Source: Enterobacterales bacterium CwR94 (lineage in GTDB: Bacteria > Pseudomonadota > Gammaproteobacteria > Enterobacterales > Enterobacteriaceae). From it: DNA of 64,000 bases. The notes below the pieces were generated by a model. The model was not told the origin of the DNA and did not search any database. It saw nothing but the letters and a program-made list of their open reading frames with translations. The position numbers were made by a program, and so were the translations under genes. The DNA is taken from contig KZ478059.1 in NCBI GenBank assembly GCA_002837195.1, positions 1 to 64,000 of the forward strand. The letters are read 5' to 3'. Below are positions 17,469 to 25,133 of the stretch, one piece after another (the stretch's first letter is position 1; the number at the start of each line of letters is the position of its first letter).

Positions 17469-18593
17469 ATGAAACAGGTTCGCATTGGTTTAATCGGTAC
17501 AGGTTATATCGGGCGCTGCCACGCGATTGCCTACGCGCAGGCGCCGACAGTATTTGCTTTAAAAGGTGAGATCGTGCGCGAAATGGTGGCAGAGGTGAAT
17601 GCCGATGTCGCCGCTGCGCAAGCCAAAGCGCTGGGTTTTGCGCGGTCGACCGGTGACTGGCGTGAATTGGTGCGCGATCCAGCTATCGATGTGGTGGATA
17701 TCTGCGCGCCGAATTTCTTGCATAAAGAGATGGCACTGGAAGCCATTCGCCACGGTAAGCACGTGTACTCCGAAAAACCACTGGCGTTAACGGTGGCCGA
17801 TGCCGAAGAGATGACGCAAGCCGCACAGGCCGCTGGCGTTAAAACGCTGGTGGGATTCAACTATATGAAAAATCCCACCAGTCAGTTGGCGCGTGAAATC
17901 ATTGCCCGTGGTGAGATAGGTGACGTGATCCATTTTTATGGCACCCACAATGAAGATTACCTGGCGCGCCCTGACACGCCGCGTGACTGGCACTGCCAAA
18001 AAGCGCTGGCGGGATTGGGGGCGTTAGGGGATTTGGCAGCGCATATCGTCAACATGGCACACTATCTGGTCGGAGGCATTACGGAAGTCAGCGGCGATAT
18101 GCTGACGGTGATTAAGACGCGTCCCGATCCGCGTGATCTTTCACAGCAACTGCCGGTTGAAAATGAAGATCAGGCCAGTGCTTTGTTGCGTTTTGAGAAC
18201 GGAGCGCAGGGGGTGATTGAAACCTCGCGTATTGCCTGCGGTGCGAAAATGGGATTGACCTATGTGGTGACCGGCACCAAAGGGGCGATTCGTTATACCC
18301 AGGAGCGCATGGCAGAACTGGAGCTGTATATTCACGACGATCCGGCCGGGCGGCAGGGGTTTAAAACGATTCTCACCGGTCCCGCGCACCCCGACTATGC
18401 GGCATTTTGCATCTCAGCGGGCCACGGTATTGGTTTTAACGACCAAAAGACGGTGGAGATCCGCGATTTGATTAACGGTATCGCCGCGGACGACCCGATG
18501 TGGCCTGATTTCCCGGAAGGTTTGCGCGTGTCTAAAGTGCTGGAAGCCATTGCGGTTTCGGCCATTGAGCGCAAGTGGATAAAAGTGGCGTGA
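17469..18593 (+). CDS. Gfo/Idh/MocA family NAD(P)-dependent dehydrogenase
   Basis: A 374-residue cytoplasmic oxidoreductase. The N-terminal Rossmann fold has GLIGTGYIGRCHA (8-20). The conserved EKPLALT supplies the catalytic Lys, and GDLAAHIVNMAHYL supplies the Asp and His of the active site. It starts at ATG 17469 behind CAAGGA. Members oxidise inositols, glucose derivatives or amino sugars. Placement beside an enzyme of the 3-hydroxyisobutyrate dehydrogenase family and an upstream operator shared with an inositol-type transporter suggest inositol or inositol-like metabolism. The exact substrate cannot be told. A convergent terminator hairpin follows its stop. Confidence 0.85.
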   Translation: MKQVRIGLIGTGYIGRCHAIAYAQAPTVFALKGEIVREMVAEVNADVAAAQAKALGFARSTGDWRELVRDPAIDVVDICAPNFLHKEMALEAIRHGKHVYSEKPLALTVADAEEMTQAAQAAGVKTLVGFNYMKNPTSQLAREIIARGEIGDVIHFYGTHNEDYLARPDTPRDWHCQKALAGLGALGDLAAHIVNMAHYLVGGITEVSGDMLTVIKTRPDPRDLSQQLPVENEDQASALLRFENGAQGVIETSRIACGAKMGLTYVVTGTKGAIRYTQERMAELELYIHDDPAGRQGFKTILTGPAHPDYAAFCISAGHGIGFNDQKTVEIRDLINGIAADDPMWPDFPEGLRVSKVLEAIAVSAIERKWIKVA

Positions 18594-18601
18594 CGCCGGG
18601 A

Positions 18602-18621
18602 TGGGCGGCCTGTGCCGCCCA
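18602..18621. terminator. Hairpin between convergent Idh-like and MmsB-like genes
   Basis: Perfect 8-base stem TGGGCGGC/GCCGCCCA with a CTGT loop, 9 bases past one stop and 5 bases before the other. It has no strong T run in either direction, so it may act as a weak bidirectional terminator. Confidence 0.5.
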
Positions 18622-18625
18622 ATGT

Positions 18626-19501
18626 TTAAGACTGATTACTGCGCCGCTTGGCAACATTCGCCAGCGCCGCCCACTCTAAATCCCCTTCACCGTGGGCCAG
18701 TGCATCGATGCTGTTGTCTTTGATGACGCTGGCAAACGGCAGCGGCACGTTTTTTCCTTCGGCTGCGGCCTGCGCAAGGCGAATATCTTTTAATCCCAGG
18801 CGAAGTGTGAATCCCGGTGGTGTGTATTTTTCATGCGCAATCAGCTCACCGTAGCCTTTGTAGGCGGGCGCGTTAAACAGTGTGGCGGTGATCATCGCGA
18901 GAAAGTCAGCCGCAGGCACCTGGTAGCCACGGACTAACGCAGAGGCTTCGGCCATGGCCTCAATGGCGCAGCCCAACATAAAGTTTGCCGAGAGTTTAAC
19001 CACCGCCGCCTGCTCGGGTTGAGGGCCAAAATACCAGGTTTTCTGACCGAGCACATCAAACAGCGGTTGCGCGCGGGCGATGAGCTGCGGATCGCCTGCA
19101 GTGAGAATATTCAGTTGCCCGGCGGCAGCCACATTATTTCGGCCCAGCACCGGCGCGGCAAGATAGTGAAAACCTTTGGCAGCAGCGAGGGCCACCATTT
19201 GTTGGGTGAAGGCGATGGAAACGGTGGCCATATTGATCCACAGGGCGTTGCTTTCTAACGCTGCCAATGCGCCGCTGTCGACCACCACCTGTTGGGTCAC
19301 GCTGTCGTCGGCCAGCATTGAGATCAACACGTCGCACTGCGCCGCGTCAGCCGGATGCTGACAGTGCAGGGCACCTAGTTCAACCAGCGGCGGAATGGCC
19401 GACGTTGAACGGTTCCAAATGTTTACTTGATAGCCCGCGCGCAGCAAGTTAGCTGCCATTGGCGCGCCCATACTGCCTAAGCCTAAAAATCCAATTCGCA
19501 T
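18626..19501 (-). CDS. 3-hydroxyisobutyrate dehydrogenase-family reductase (MmsB/GarR-like)
   Basis: A 291-residue beta-hydroxyacid dehydrogenase. It begins MRIGFLGLGSMGAPMAANL, the NAD(P) Rossmann motif. The substrate-binding region has APVLGRNNVAAAGQLNILTAG in place of the more usual APVSGG. The catalytic Lys region reads VVKLSANFMLGCAIEAMAEA. Members reduce tartronate semialdehyde, succinate semialdehyde or methylmalonate semialdehyde. The gene is divergent from a GlxA-type regulator, and the short region between them contains a 9-base tandem repeat (19514-19557). The modified substrate loop makes a specific name unsafe. Confidence 0.82.
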   Translation of the reverse strand: MRIGFLGLGSMGAPMAANLLRAGYQVNIWNRSTSAIPPLVELGALHCQHPADAAQCDVLISMLADDSVTQQVVVDSGALAALESNALWINMATVSIAFTQQMVALAAAKGFHYLAAPVLGRNNVAAAGQLNILTAGDPQLIARAQPLFDVLGQKTWYFGPQPEQAAVVKLSANFMLGCAIEAMAEASALVRGYQVPAADFLAMITATLFNAPAYKGYGELIAHEKYTPPGFTLRLGLKDIRLAQAAAEGKNVPLPFASVIKDNSIDALAHGEGDLEWAALANVAKRRSNQS

Positions 19502-19513
19502 GGTGTGCCCTTA

Positions 19514-19557
19514 TTGTCATTGTTGTCATTGTTGTCATTGTTGTCATTAATTGTCAT
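19514..19557. repeat. Tandem TTGTCAT repeat with 9-base period in divergent promoter region
   Basis: Five copies of TTGTCAT start at 19514, 19523, 19532, 19541 and 19551; the first four are exactly 9 bases apart and the last 10. They lie between the divergent MmsB-like gene and the GlxA-type regulator gene. They could be iterated binding sites or a slippage-prone simple repeat that changes promoter spacing. No such array is seen elsewhere in the window. Confidence 0.7.
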
Positions 19558-19651
19558 TGATGCTGCGCATCACCTTATCCTGTCAGTGTGGCAGAGTAAC
19601 CAGCAGGAAATGCGGATTGACTTATTTTGTATTTTTACCATTATTACTGCC

Positions 19652-20632
19652 ATGCATACATTTCTGATTATCGCCCCGGAAGGGGGCATGTTGCTGGAAG
19701 CCACCGGCATCGCCGATATCTTGACGCAGGCCAACCGCCTGTACGCTGGCGCATCGGTACAGCCGTTGTATCAGCTACAATTGGCGACCACGCAACCACA
19801 TCATGTGATAACGGGGGCGTCGGGCCTGCGTGTGTTGGCGGATTGCCTACTGGGTGACCTCAACCCTAAGCAGCCCCGCGATACCATTATGGTAGTCGGG
19901 CGCGGCCTGACGGAAGCCGAAGGCGAGAGCATTGCCAACTGGTTAACGCTGGCTGCGCCTCATGCGCGTCGCGTGGTATCCGTCTGCGGCGGCGCATTGC
20001 TGCTGGCGCAGGCCGGATTGTTAGAAGGCCGCCGTGCCACCACACACTGGCGTTTGCTGGATACGCTGGCCACACGCTTTCCGCAGGTGACCGTCGAGCG
20101 CGGGCCGATCTGGGTTCAGGATGCGCAATACTGGACGTCAGCAGGCGTCAGTGCCGGGTTTGACTTAACCCTGGCCTTAGTTGAAGCGGATTACGGTTTT
20201 GAGCTGGCGCGCGCAGTGGCGCAGGACATGGTGATGTTTCTGCGCCGTCCTGGTGGACAGAGCCAGTTTAGTCGTTATCTCCTTACGCAGGCGAAATCGC
20301 CGGGGCCGATCCGCGACCTGCAAGCCTGGATGCTGGAGCACTTAGCCAGTGACCTGTCGGTTGAACGCCTTGCCGAACGCGTGGCAATGAGTCCGCGCAA
20401 CTTCACCCGGGTGTTTACCCGCGAAACGGGCACCACACCGGCACGATACGTAGAAGAACTGCGTCTGGATATGGCCCGCCAACATCTGGAGCAAAGCAGC
20501 GAGAATGTCGAGCGTATCGCGGAACTCAGCGGCTTTGGCAGCGGCCTTAATTTACGTCGCGTTTTTGAGCGCGCCCTGCACCTCACCCCGCGCGAGTACC
20601 GGCAACGTTTCCATGCTCGTCATTTGGCGTAA
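19652..20632 (+). CDS. GlxA family AraC-type transcriptional regulator
   Basis: A 326-residue regulator. The N-terminal DJ-1/PfpI-like ligand domain covers about residues 1-185, with the nucleophile-elbow-like VVSVCGGALLLAQAG. The C-terminal AraC domain has two helix-turn-helix units: SVERLAERVAMSPRNFTRVF and VERIAELSGFGSGLNLRRVF, ending LTPREYRQRF. I chose the ATG at 19652 (MHTFLIIAPEGG), which matches the family start, although it lacks a clear ribosome binding site. The frame is open from 19505 through the tandem repeat, and an ATG at 19610 is another possibility. It is divergent from the MmsB-like gene and is its likely regulator. Confidence 0.83.
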   Translation: MHTFLIIAPEGGMLLEATGIADILTQANRLYAGASVQPLYQLQLATTQPHHVITGASGLRVLADCLLGDLNPKQPRDTIMVVGRGLTEAEGESIANWLTLAAPHARRVVSVCGGALLLAQAGLLEGRRATTHWRLLDTLATRFPQVTVERGPIWVQDAQYWTSAGVSAGFDLTLALVEADYGFELARAVAQDMVMFLRRPGGQSQFSRYLLTQAKSPGPIRDLQAWMLEHLASDLSVERLAERVAMSPRNFTRVFTRETGTTPARYVEELRLDMARQHLEQSSENVERIAELSGFGSGLNLRRVFERALHLTPREYRQRFHARHLA

Positions 20633-20711
20633 ATTGATTGTTTTTCGTCATTTAAGCCATTGTGGTTGTCGTCTATGCTGAGGGCAGTTAAATCAAGACA
20701 GGAGACAGTCC

Positions 20712-21722
20712 ATGGTTAAGGTCGGTATTAACGGTTTTGGACGTATTGGTCGTAATGTGCTGCGTGCCGCATTGGGGCGTGATGATTTTCAGGTGGTCGC
20801 CATTAACGATCTCACTGACAGTAAGACGCTGGCCCATCTGCTGAAATATGACACGCTGCTGGGGACATTGCCGGCTAGCGTTGAGGCCGCCGCAGGTGAG
20901 ATCCGCGTTGATGGCAAGGCCATACGCGTTTTTTCGGAACGTGATCCTGCGAAGATTGCCTGGCAGCAGGCAGGTGTCGAGTTGGTGATTGAAGCCACCG
21001 GCTTTTTTACCGACAAGGAGCAAGCCGAGGTCCACATTACACAGGGTGGCGCCAAACGGGTGATCATTTCAGCCCCGGCCAAAGGTGACGATTTGACCGT
21101 GGTGCTGGGGGTCAATGATGCGCTTTACGATCCTGCAAAACACCGCGTAGTCAGTAACGGCAGTTGTACGACCAACGGTCTGGCTCCCGCCGCGCATGTC
21201 CTGCACGACGCCTTTGGGATTGAGTATGGTTTGATGAATACCACGCATGCCTATACCAATAGCCAGGCGCTGCACGATCAGCCTGAGAAAGATCTGCGCG
21301 GCGCACGTGCGGCGGCTGAATCTATCGTGCCTTACTCCAGTGGAGCGGCGAAAGCGATTGGCAAAGTGATCCCCTCACTGGAAGGGCGCTTAACGGGCTA
21401 CTCATTGCGTGTGCCGGTACCGGTGGTGTCAATTGTTGACCTGTCGGTGACGTTAAAGCGTGATGTTACGGTAGAAGAGGTCAATGCGGCTTTCCAGCGC
21501 GCAGCAGCAGAAGGGCCGTTAAAAGGCATTTTGGGCTACAGCGAAGAGCCGCTGGTGTCCAGTGACTACCGCGGCGACCCACGCTCATCCATTATTGATG
21601 GTCTGTCGACGTTAGTGATAGGCGGTAAATTAGTTAAAGTGCTGGCCTGGTATGACAATGAGTGGGGTTTCTCTAACCGCTTGATTGATCTTGCCGTGCT
21701 GATGGATAAACGCGGTTTATAA
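20712..21722 (+). CDS. Glyceraldehyde-3-phosphate dehydrogenase, type I paralogue
   Basis: A 336-residue phosphorylating GAPDH. The Rossmann motif GINGFGRIGRNV (5-16), Asp33 typical of NAD preference, catalytic Cys152 and His179 are all present. The active-site run reads SNGSCTTNG, where most GAPDHs have SNASCTTNC, so two neighbours of the catalytic Cys are glycine. It is more like the Bacillus GapA group than E. coli GapA or the erythrose-4-phosphate dehydrogenase Epd. It follows a clear AGGAGAC ribosome site and ends in a hairpin. It is probably an accessory copy beside the main gapA elsewhere. A role in oxidising a C3 or C4 sugar phosphate from the nearby catabolic genes is possible but not shown. 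Confidence 0.88.
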   Translation: MVKVGINGFGRIGRNVLRAALGRDDFQVVAINDLTDSKTLAHLLKYDTLLGTLPASVEAAAGEIRVDGKAIRVFSERDPAKIAWQQAGVELVIEATGFFTDKEQAEVHITQGGAKRVIISAPAKGDDLTVVLGVNDALYDPAKHRVVSNGSCTTNGLAPAAHVLHDAFGIEYGLMNTTHAYTNSQALHDQPEKDLRGARAAAESIVPYSSGAAKAIGKVIPSLEGRLTGYSLRVPVPVVSIVDLSVTLKRDVTVEEVNAAFQRAAAEGPLKGILGYSEEPLVSSDYRGDPRSSIIDGLSTLVIGGKLVKVLAWYDNEWGFSNRLIDLAVLMDKRGL

Positions 21723-21727
21723 CCGAT

Positions 21728-21747
21728 ACCGGGGCGAAAGCCCCGGT
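21728..21747. terminator. Hairpin between convergent GAPDH and DppA-like genes
   Basis: Perfect 8-base stem ACCGGGGC/GCCCCGGT with a GAAA tetraloop directly after the GAPDH stop. There is no T run, but the GAAA loop and GC stem make a very stable structure between convergent genes. Confidence 0.55.
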
Positions 21748-21763
21748 GTGCGTGCCGCTATCT

Positions 21764-23356
21764 CTATTTCAGTTTGGCCTGTGAGAAATCACTGCCGTTG
21801 ACGTCAACGCGGTAACCGCTCAGGTTATTGCGCGTGGCGTAGAAGATATTACCGTTAGACAGCGGGATCCACGGGGCATCTGCCACGAAACGCGTCTGTG
21901 CTTGCTGATACAGTTTGGCACGTTGTTGGCGATCGCTGGTCTGCACGGCCTGAGTAACGAGTCGGTCATAAGGTTTGTCACACCAGCGGGCGATGTTTGA
22001 ACCCCCCTCCGCTTTATCGCAGCTCAGCAGGGTACGGGCGAAGTTATCGGGATCGCCATTATCAGAAATCCAGCCATACAGCGCGGTACTGTGTTCGCCT
22101 TTGCGCAATCCAGTCAGGTACTGCCCAAATTCCCAGGTCACGATATTGGCTTTGACGCCCACCTTCGCCCAGTCACTCTGGATCATTTCAGCAATGCGGC
22201 GCGAGTTCGGGTTGTAAGGACGTTGAACCGGCAATGACCAGATATCAGTGGTAAACCCCTGGCTCAAGCCTGCCTCTTTTAATAAGGCGCGGGCTTTTTC
22301 TGGATTGTAGTCATAGTGTTGCAGCGCGTCGTTATAGCCGAGTAGCCCCGGTGGCAGCAGTGAATCGGCGACGCTGCCGCTCTCTTTAAATACCGCTTTT
22401 ACAATGGCTTGTTTGTCGACGGCATAATTTAATGCCTGACGTACGCGCACGTCATCGAAAGGCTTTTTCTGGGTATTGAAGGCCAGATAGCCAACGTTCA
22501 GGCCAGGAAAGCGGTGCAGTGTAAGATTATGGTCGGCTTTAATGGCGTCAAATTGTTCCGGCACCGGCGTTGGAATGATTTGGCACTCGTTGGTTTTCAG
22601 CTTCGCCAGACGCGTTTGTGCATCCGGTGTAATGGAAAAAATAAGATGCTTTGTGGCGACCGGATTCTGCCAATAGTGCGGGTTGGCGATATAGCGGATC
22701 AGCGCATCGGGTTTGTACTGCTGTAAGGCGTAAGGGCCGGTGCCGATTGGCCAGTTATCGACGTTTTCAGGTGTGCCTTTTTTCAGCATGGCATCTGCGT
22801 ATTCCGCTGACAGGATCGAGGCAAAGTCCATCGCCCAGTCGGCGAGAAAGGCCGCGTTGGGTTCACTGAGCGTAAATTGCACATGATAATCATCGACCTT
22901 CTTGACCTCGGTAATCAGTTTGCCGAGTCCCATATCTTCAAAATATTCATAGTTGCCCCCTGACACCTTGTGATAGGCGTTTTGAGCATCTTTTTGCCGC
23001 ATCACGGTAAAGATGACGTCGTCAGCATTGTAATCACGCGTGGGGGTGAAAAATTTGTTGCTGTTGAACTTAACCCCCTGGCGCAGCGTAAAGGTATAGG
23101 TTTTTCCATCCGGGCTGATTGTCCACTGAGTTGCCAGTGAGGGCGCCGGGGTTTTGTCGCTGTCGCGCAGAGTGACCAGCCGGTTGTACAACACCTGGGA
23201 GGTGGCAACAAATGTCGGGCCAGAGGTGGAGAGTTGTGGATTAAAAGATTCGGGAGACGCCACGGTGCAGTAAATCAGTGTATCGTCGGCAGCCACAGCT
23301 GCGCTGGTGGACAGGGCGCTGAACAGCACTGCCACGAGGGTTTTCCTTGCAAACAT
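21764..23356 (-). CDS. Peptide-type ABC transporter binding protein (DppA/OppA family), orphan
   Basis: A 530-residue SBP_bac_5 family periplasmic binding protein, close to the length of DppA (535). The start is the ATG at 23356 (MFARKTLVAVLF), preceded by AAGG at 7 bases and followed by a typical Sec signal ending near AAVAA. The frame upstream to 23467 has no support. Family landmarks are LRQGVKFNSNKFFTPTRDYNADDV, NWPIGTGPYALQQYKPD and DDVRVRQALNYAVDKQAIV. No permease or ATPase gene is adjacent, so it must use a transporter encoded elsewhere, as SBPs that feed DppBCDF do. The ligand could be a dipeptide, haem or another small molecule. Confidence 0.87.
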   Translation of the reverse strand: MFARKTLVAVLFSALSTSAAVAADDTLIYCTVASPESFNPQLSTSGPTFVATSQVLYNRLVTLRDSDKTPAPSLATQWTISPDGKTYTFTLRQGVKFNSNKFFTPTRDYNADDVIFTVMRQKDAQNAYHKVSGGNYEYFEDMGLGKLITEVKKVDDYHVQFTLSEPNAAFLADWAMDFASILSAEYADAMLKKGTPENVDNWPIGTGPYALQQYKPDALIRYIANPHYWQNPVATKHLIFSITPDAQTRLAKLKTNECQIIPTPVPEQFDAIKADHNLTLHRFPGLNVGYLAFNTQKKPFDDVRVRQALNYAVDKQAIVKAVFKESGSVADSLLPPGLLGYNDALQHYDYNPEKARALLKEAGLSQGFTTDIWSLPVQRPYNPNSRRIAEMIQSDWAKVGVKANIVTWEFGQYLTGLRKGEHSTALYGWISDNGDPDNFARTLLSCDKAEGGSNIARWCDKPYDRLVTQAVQTSDRQQRAKLYQQAQTRFVADAPWIPLSNGNIFYATRNNLSGYRVDVNGSDFSQAKLK

Positions 23357-23557
23357 AGTGGAACCTTTTGTTTTTTGACTTTTCGGCGCGATAACACCAC
23401 AGCAAGGTAGAGGGGACAAATAACAAAAGGGTATGAGGTTATGCCTTTTTCTTTCTGCAAAGCACAATTCTGCACAAGGTCATAATAATTCCCTGTTTCA
23501 CATAACGCGAAATCTGCGTTGTAGTAACGATATCCCCAGAGAAAGCGAGACAGACTG

Positions 23558-23695
23558 ATGAAAAATTGGCTGAAGAAATGGCTACTGCCACAGGCAGATG
23601 ATGCCCGGATTAGCGAAAGCCTGATGCACGCAGCGGCCATCTATGGCATTGCCTTTGATAAGCGGGAATGTGAGAATTTTATGTCGCAGCGTTAA
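23558..23695 (+). CDS. Possible small protein, 45 residues
   Basis: An ATG-started frame encoding a product that begins MKNWLKKWLLPQADD and ends FMSQR. It is divergent from the DppA-like gene and overlaps the 3' end of the SorC-type gene by 17 bases, tail to tail. The composition (amphipathic Trp/Lys start, then Ala-rich helix) looks protein-like, but the ribosome site is weak. I do not recognise it. Confidence 0.35.
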   Translation: MKNWLKKWLLPQADDARISESLMHAAAIYGIAFDKRECENFMSQR

Positions 23696-24638
23696 GTAAT
23701 GCCTGTGCGGTGAGCTCATCGGTGATCAGGCCGCGGAGTAAACCACTGGCTAATACGGCGCGAATCGCATCCACTTTGCCGGGGCCGCCGACAATGGCCA
23801 CGATATTATCGCGACGCCCGGCATCGAGTGGCACAGCCATGGTGCGGGCAGTTAATCCGTTATCAATCCGCTGGCCGCGAGCATCAAAGAAGTGCCCCAG
23901 CAGTTCGCCTACGGCTCCCGACGCGGAAATATCGTTAATTTCTGGCGCTTCGATCATCCCGGCTTCCACCAGTTGGGCGGCAGGCTCCACGGTGCCAATA
24001 CCCACCAGTTTCAATGCGCTGTTGGCGGCCATCTCAAACACCTGGCTTACGCCTCGTTGCGACAACAACACTTCTCTGTCTTCCACGGTATTAGCAAAAA
24101 AGGGTACCGGCATCATATACGCCTGCGCACCGGTTTTTTCTGCCACGCGGTGCATAACATCGTGGGGATTCAACGCGTAGTTGCGGGTTAAGCACCCGAG
24201 CAGTGAGACAAAGCGAACATGGTGTGCGTCGAGCCGGGGAAGCTGATGAATGGCGGCAGACAGGGTGCGACCATGTCCCAAACCGATGGTGATCTGCGGA
24301 TCGTTAGTCAGCACGGTGCGTAAATAGTCGGCTCCGGCAATCCCCAGCGTGCGCACCGGTAAACCCTCTTCGCCAACGTCCGGGGCCACGCGACAGAAGT
24401 CGAGGCCATAACGCTGCCGCAGTTGTGCTTCTTGCTCCACGCAGGCCACGATATCGCCATCAATGGAGACTTTCACTGCCCCTTCCGCCACAACACGCGC
24501 AATTAAACGGTGCGTTTTCACTGACGGCAGACCGAGGCGTTTAGCCACTTCGGCCTGGGTCAAGCCCCCAACGTAATGCAGCCAGGCGGCACGCAGTCCG
24601 AGAGATTCATCACTGTCAGTGGGGAGGGGCAGTTTCAT
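23679..24638 (-). CDS. eryD: SorC family sugar-responsive regulator, EryD-like
   Basis: A 319-residue SorC/CggR-type regulator. The N-terminal helix-turn-helix is GGLTQAEVAKRLGLPSVKTHRLIARV (about 24-50); the rest is a phosphosugar-binding domain with the conserved IGLGHGRTLSAAIHQLPRL, GIGTVEPAAQLVEAG and IVGGPGKVDAIRAVL. It is the last gene of the ery operon, 4 bases after the lumazine-synthase paralogue, the same terminal place EryD holds in Brucella eryABCD. It probably represses the operon until erythritol or its phosphate binds. The symbol rests on context and family, not on a direct comparison. Confidence 0.8.
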   Translation of the reverse strand: MKLPLPTDSDESLGLRAAWLHYVGGLTQAEVAKRLGLPSVKTHRLIARVVAEGAVKVSIDGDIVACVEQEAQLRQRYGLDFCRVAPDVGEEGLPVRTLGIAGADYLRTVLTNDPQITIGLGHGRTLSAAIHQLPRLDAHHVRFVSLLGCLTRNYALNPHDVMHRVAEKTGAQAYMMPVPFFANTVEDREVLLSQRGVSQVFEMAANSALKLVGIGTVEPAAQLVEAGMIEAPEINDISASGAVGELLGHFFDARGQRIDNGLTARTMAVPLDAGRRDNIVAIVGGPGKVDAIRAVLASGLLRGLITDELTAQALLNAAT

Positions 24639-24642
24639 TTCT

Positions 24643-25086
24643 TCAGGCTTTTGGCAGTGCCAGGCTGTGGATCTGCTTCACAGCACGCGCCGCTTCTTTG
24701 CCTTTCTTCACGAAATGCGCAGTATAGAAATCAACGAATTCTGCAGCCGGTTGGAAATTATGCGGAGTCAGTGACACAGAGAAGACCGGCACGTCGGTTG
24801 CCAGCTGTGCTTGCATCAAGCCACTCACCACGGCTTGCGCGACAAAATCGTGACGATAAATGCCGCCATCCACCACCAGGGCTGCGCAGACGATCGCGTC
24901 ATACTGGCCGGTTTTTGCCAGGCGTTGTGCCAGTAAAGGCATTTCGAACGCGCCAGGCACATCCCAGATGGTGATCTGGTGTTCGGTCTGCGTGCTTTCC
25001 ATCTCTTGCTGAAAACCCACCAGGGTTTGAGAAACAATGTCACTGTGCCAGTTAGCTTTGATAAAGGCGACGTTCAACGACGGCAT
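24643..25086 (-). CDS. ribH2: Lumazine synthase paralogue of the RibH2 type inside the ery operon
   Basis: A 147-residue 6,7-dimethyl-8-ribityllumazine synthase homologue. It resembles Brucella/Mesorhizobium RibH2 more than the standard RibH: AFIKANWHSDIV at the start (Trp13 at the ring-stacking site), VPGAFEMP (43-50), DGGIYRHDF (73-81, His79 as the presumed general base) and VSLTPHNFQ. Canonical RibH has GAVIRGxTxHFD where this group has DGGIYRHDF. The normal reaction joins a ribitylaminouracil with L-3,4-dihydroxy-2-butanone 4-phosphate. It lies between eryC and eryD, so either it supplies flavin for the FAD enzyme EryB or it handles a four-carbon tetrulose phosphate. No other riboflavin gene is near. 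Confidence 0.87.
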   Translation of the reverse strand: MPSLNVAFIKANWHSDIVSQTLVGFQQEMESTQTEHQITIWDVPGAFEMPLLAQRLAKTGQYDAIVCAALVVDGGIYRHDFVAQAVVSGLMQAQLATDVPVFSVSLTPHNFQPAAEFVDFYTAHFVKKGKEAARAVKQIHSLALPKA

Positions 25087-25133
25087 GACTCACTCCAGTT
25101 ACAGAGACAGCGCCGGGGCGCTGTCAGATAGGG

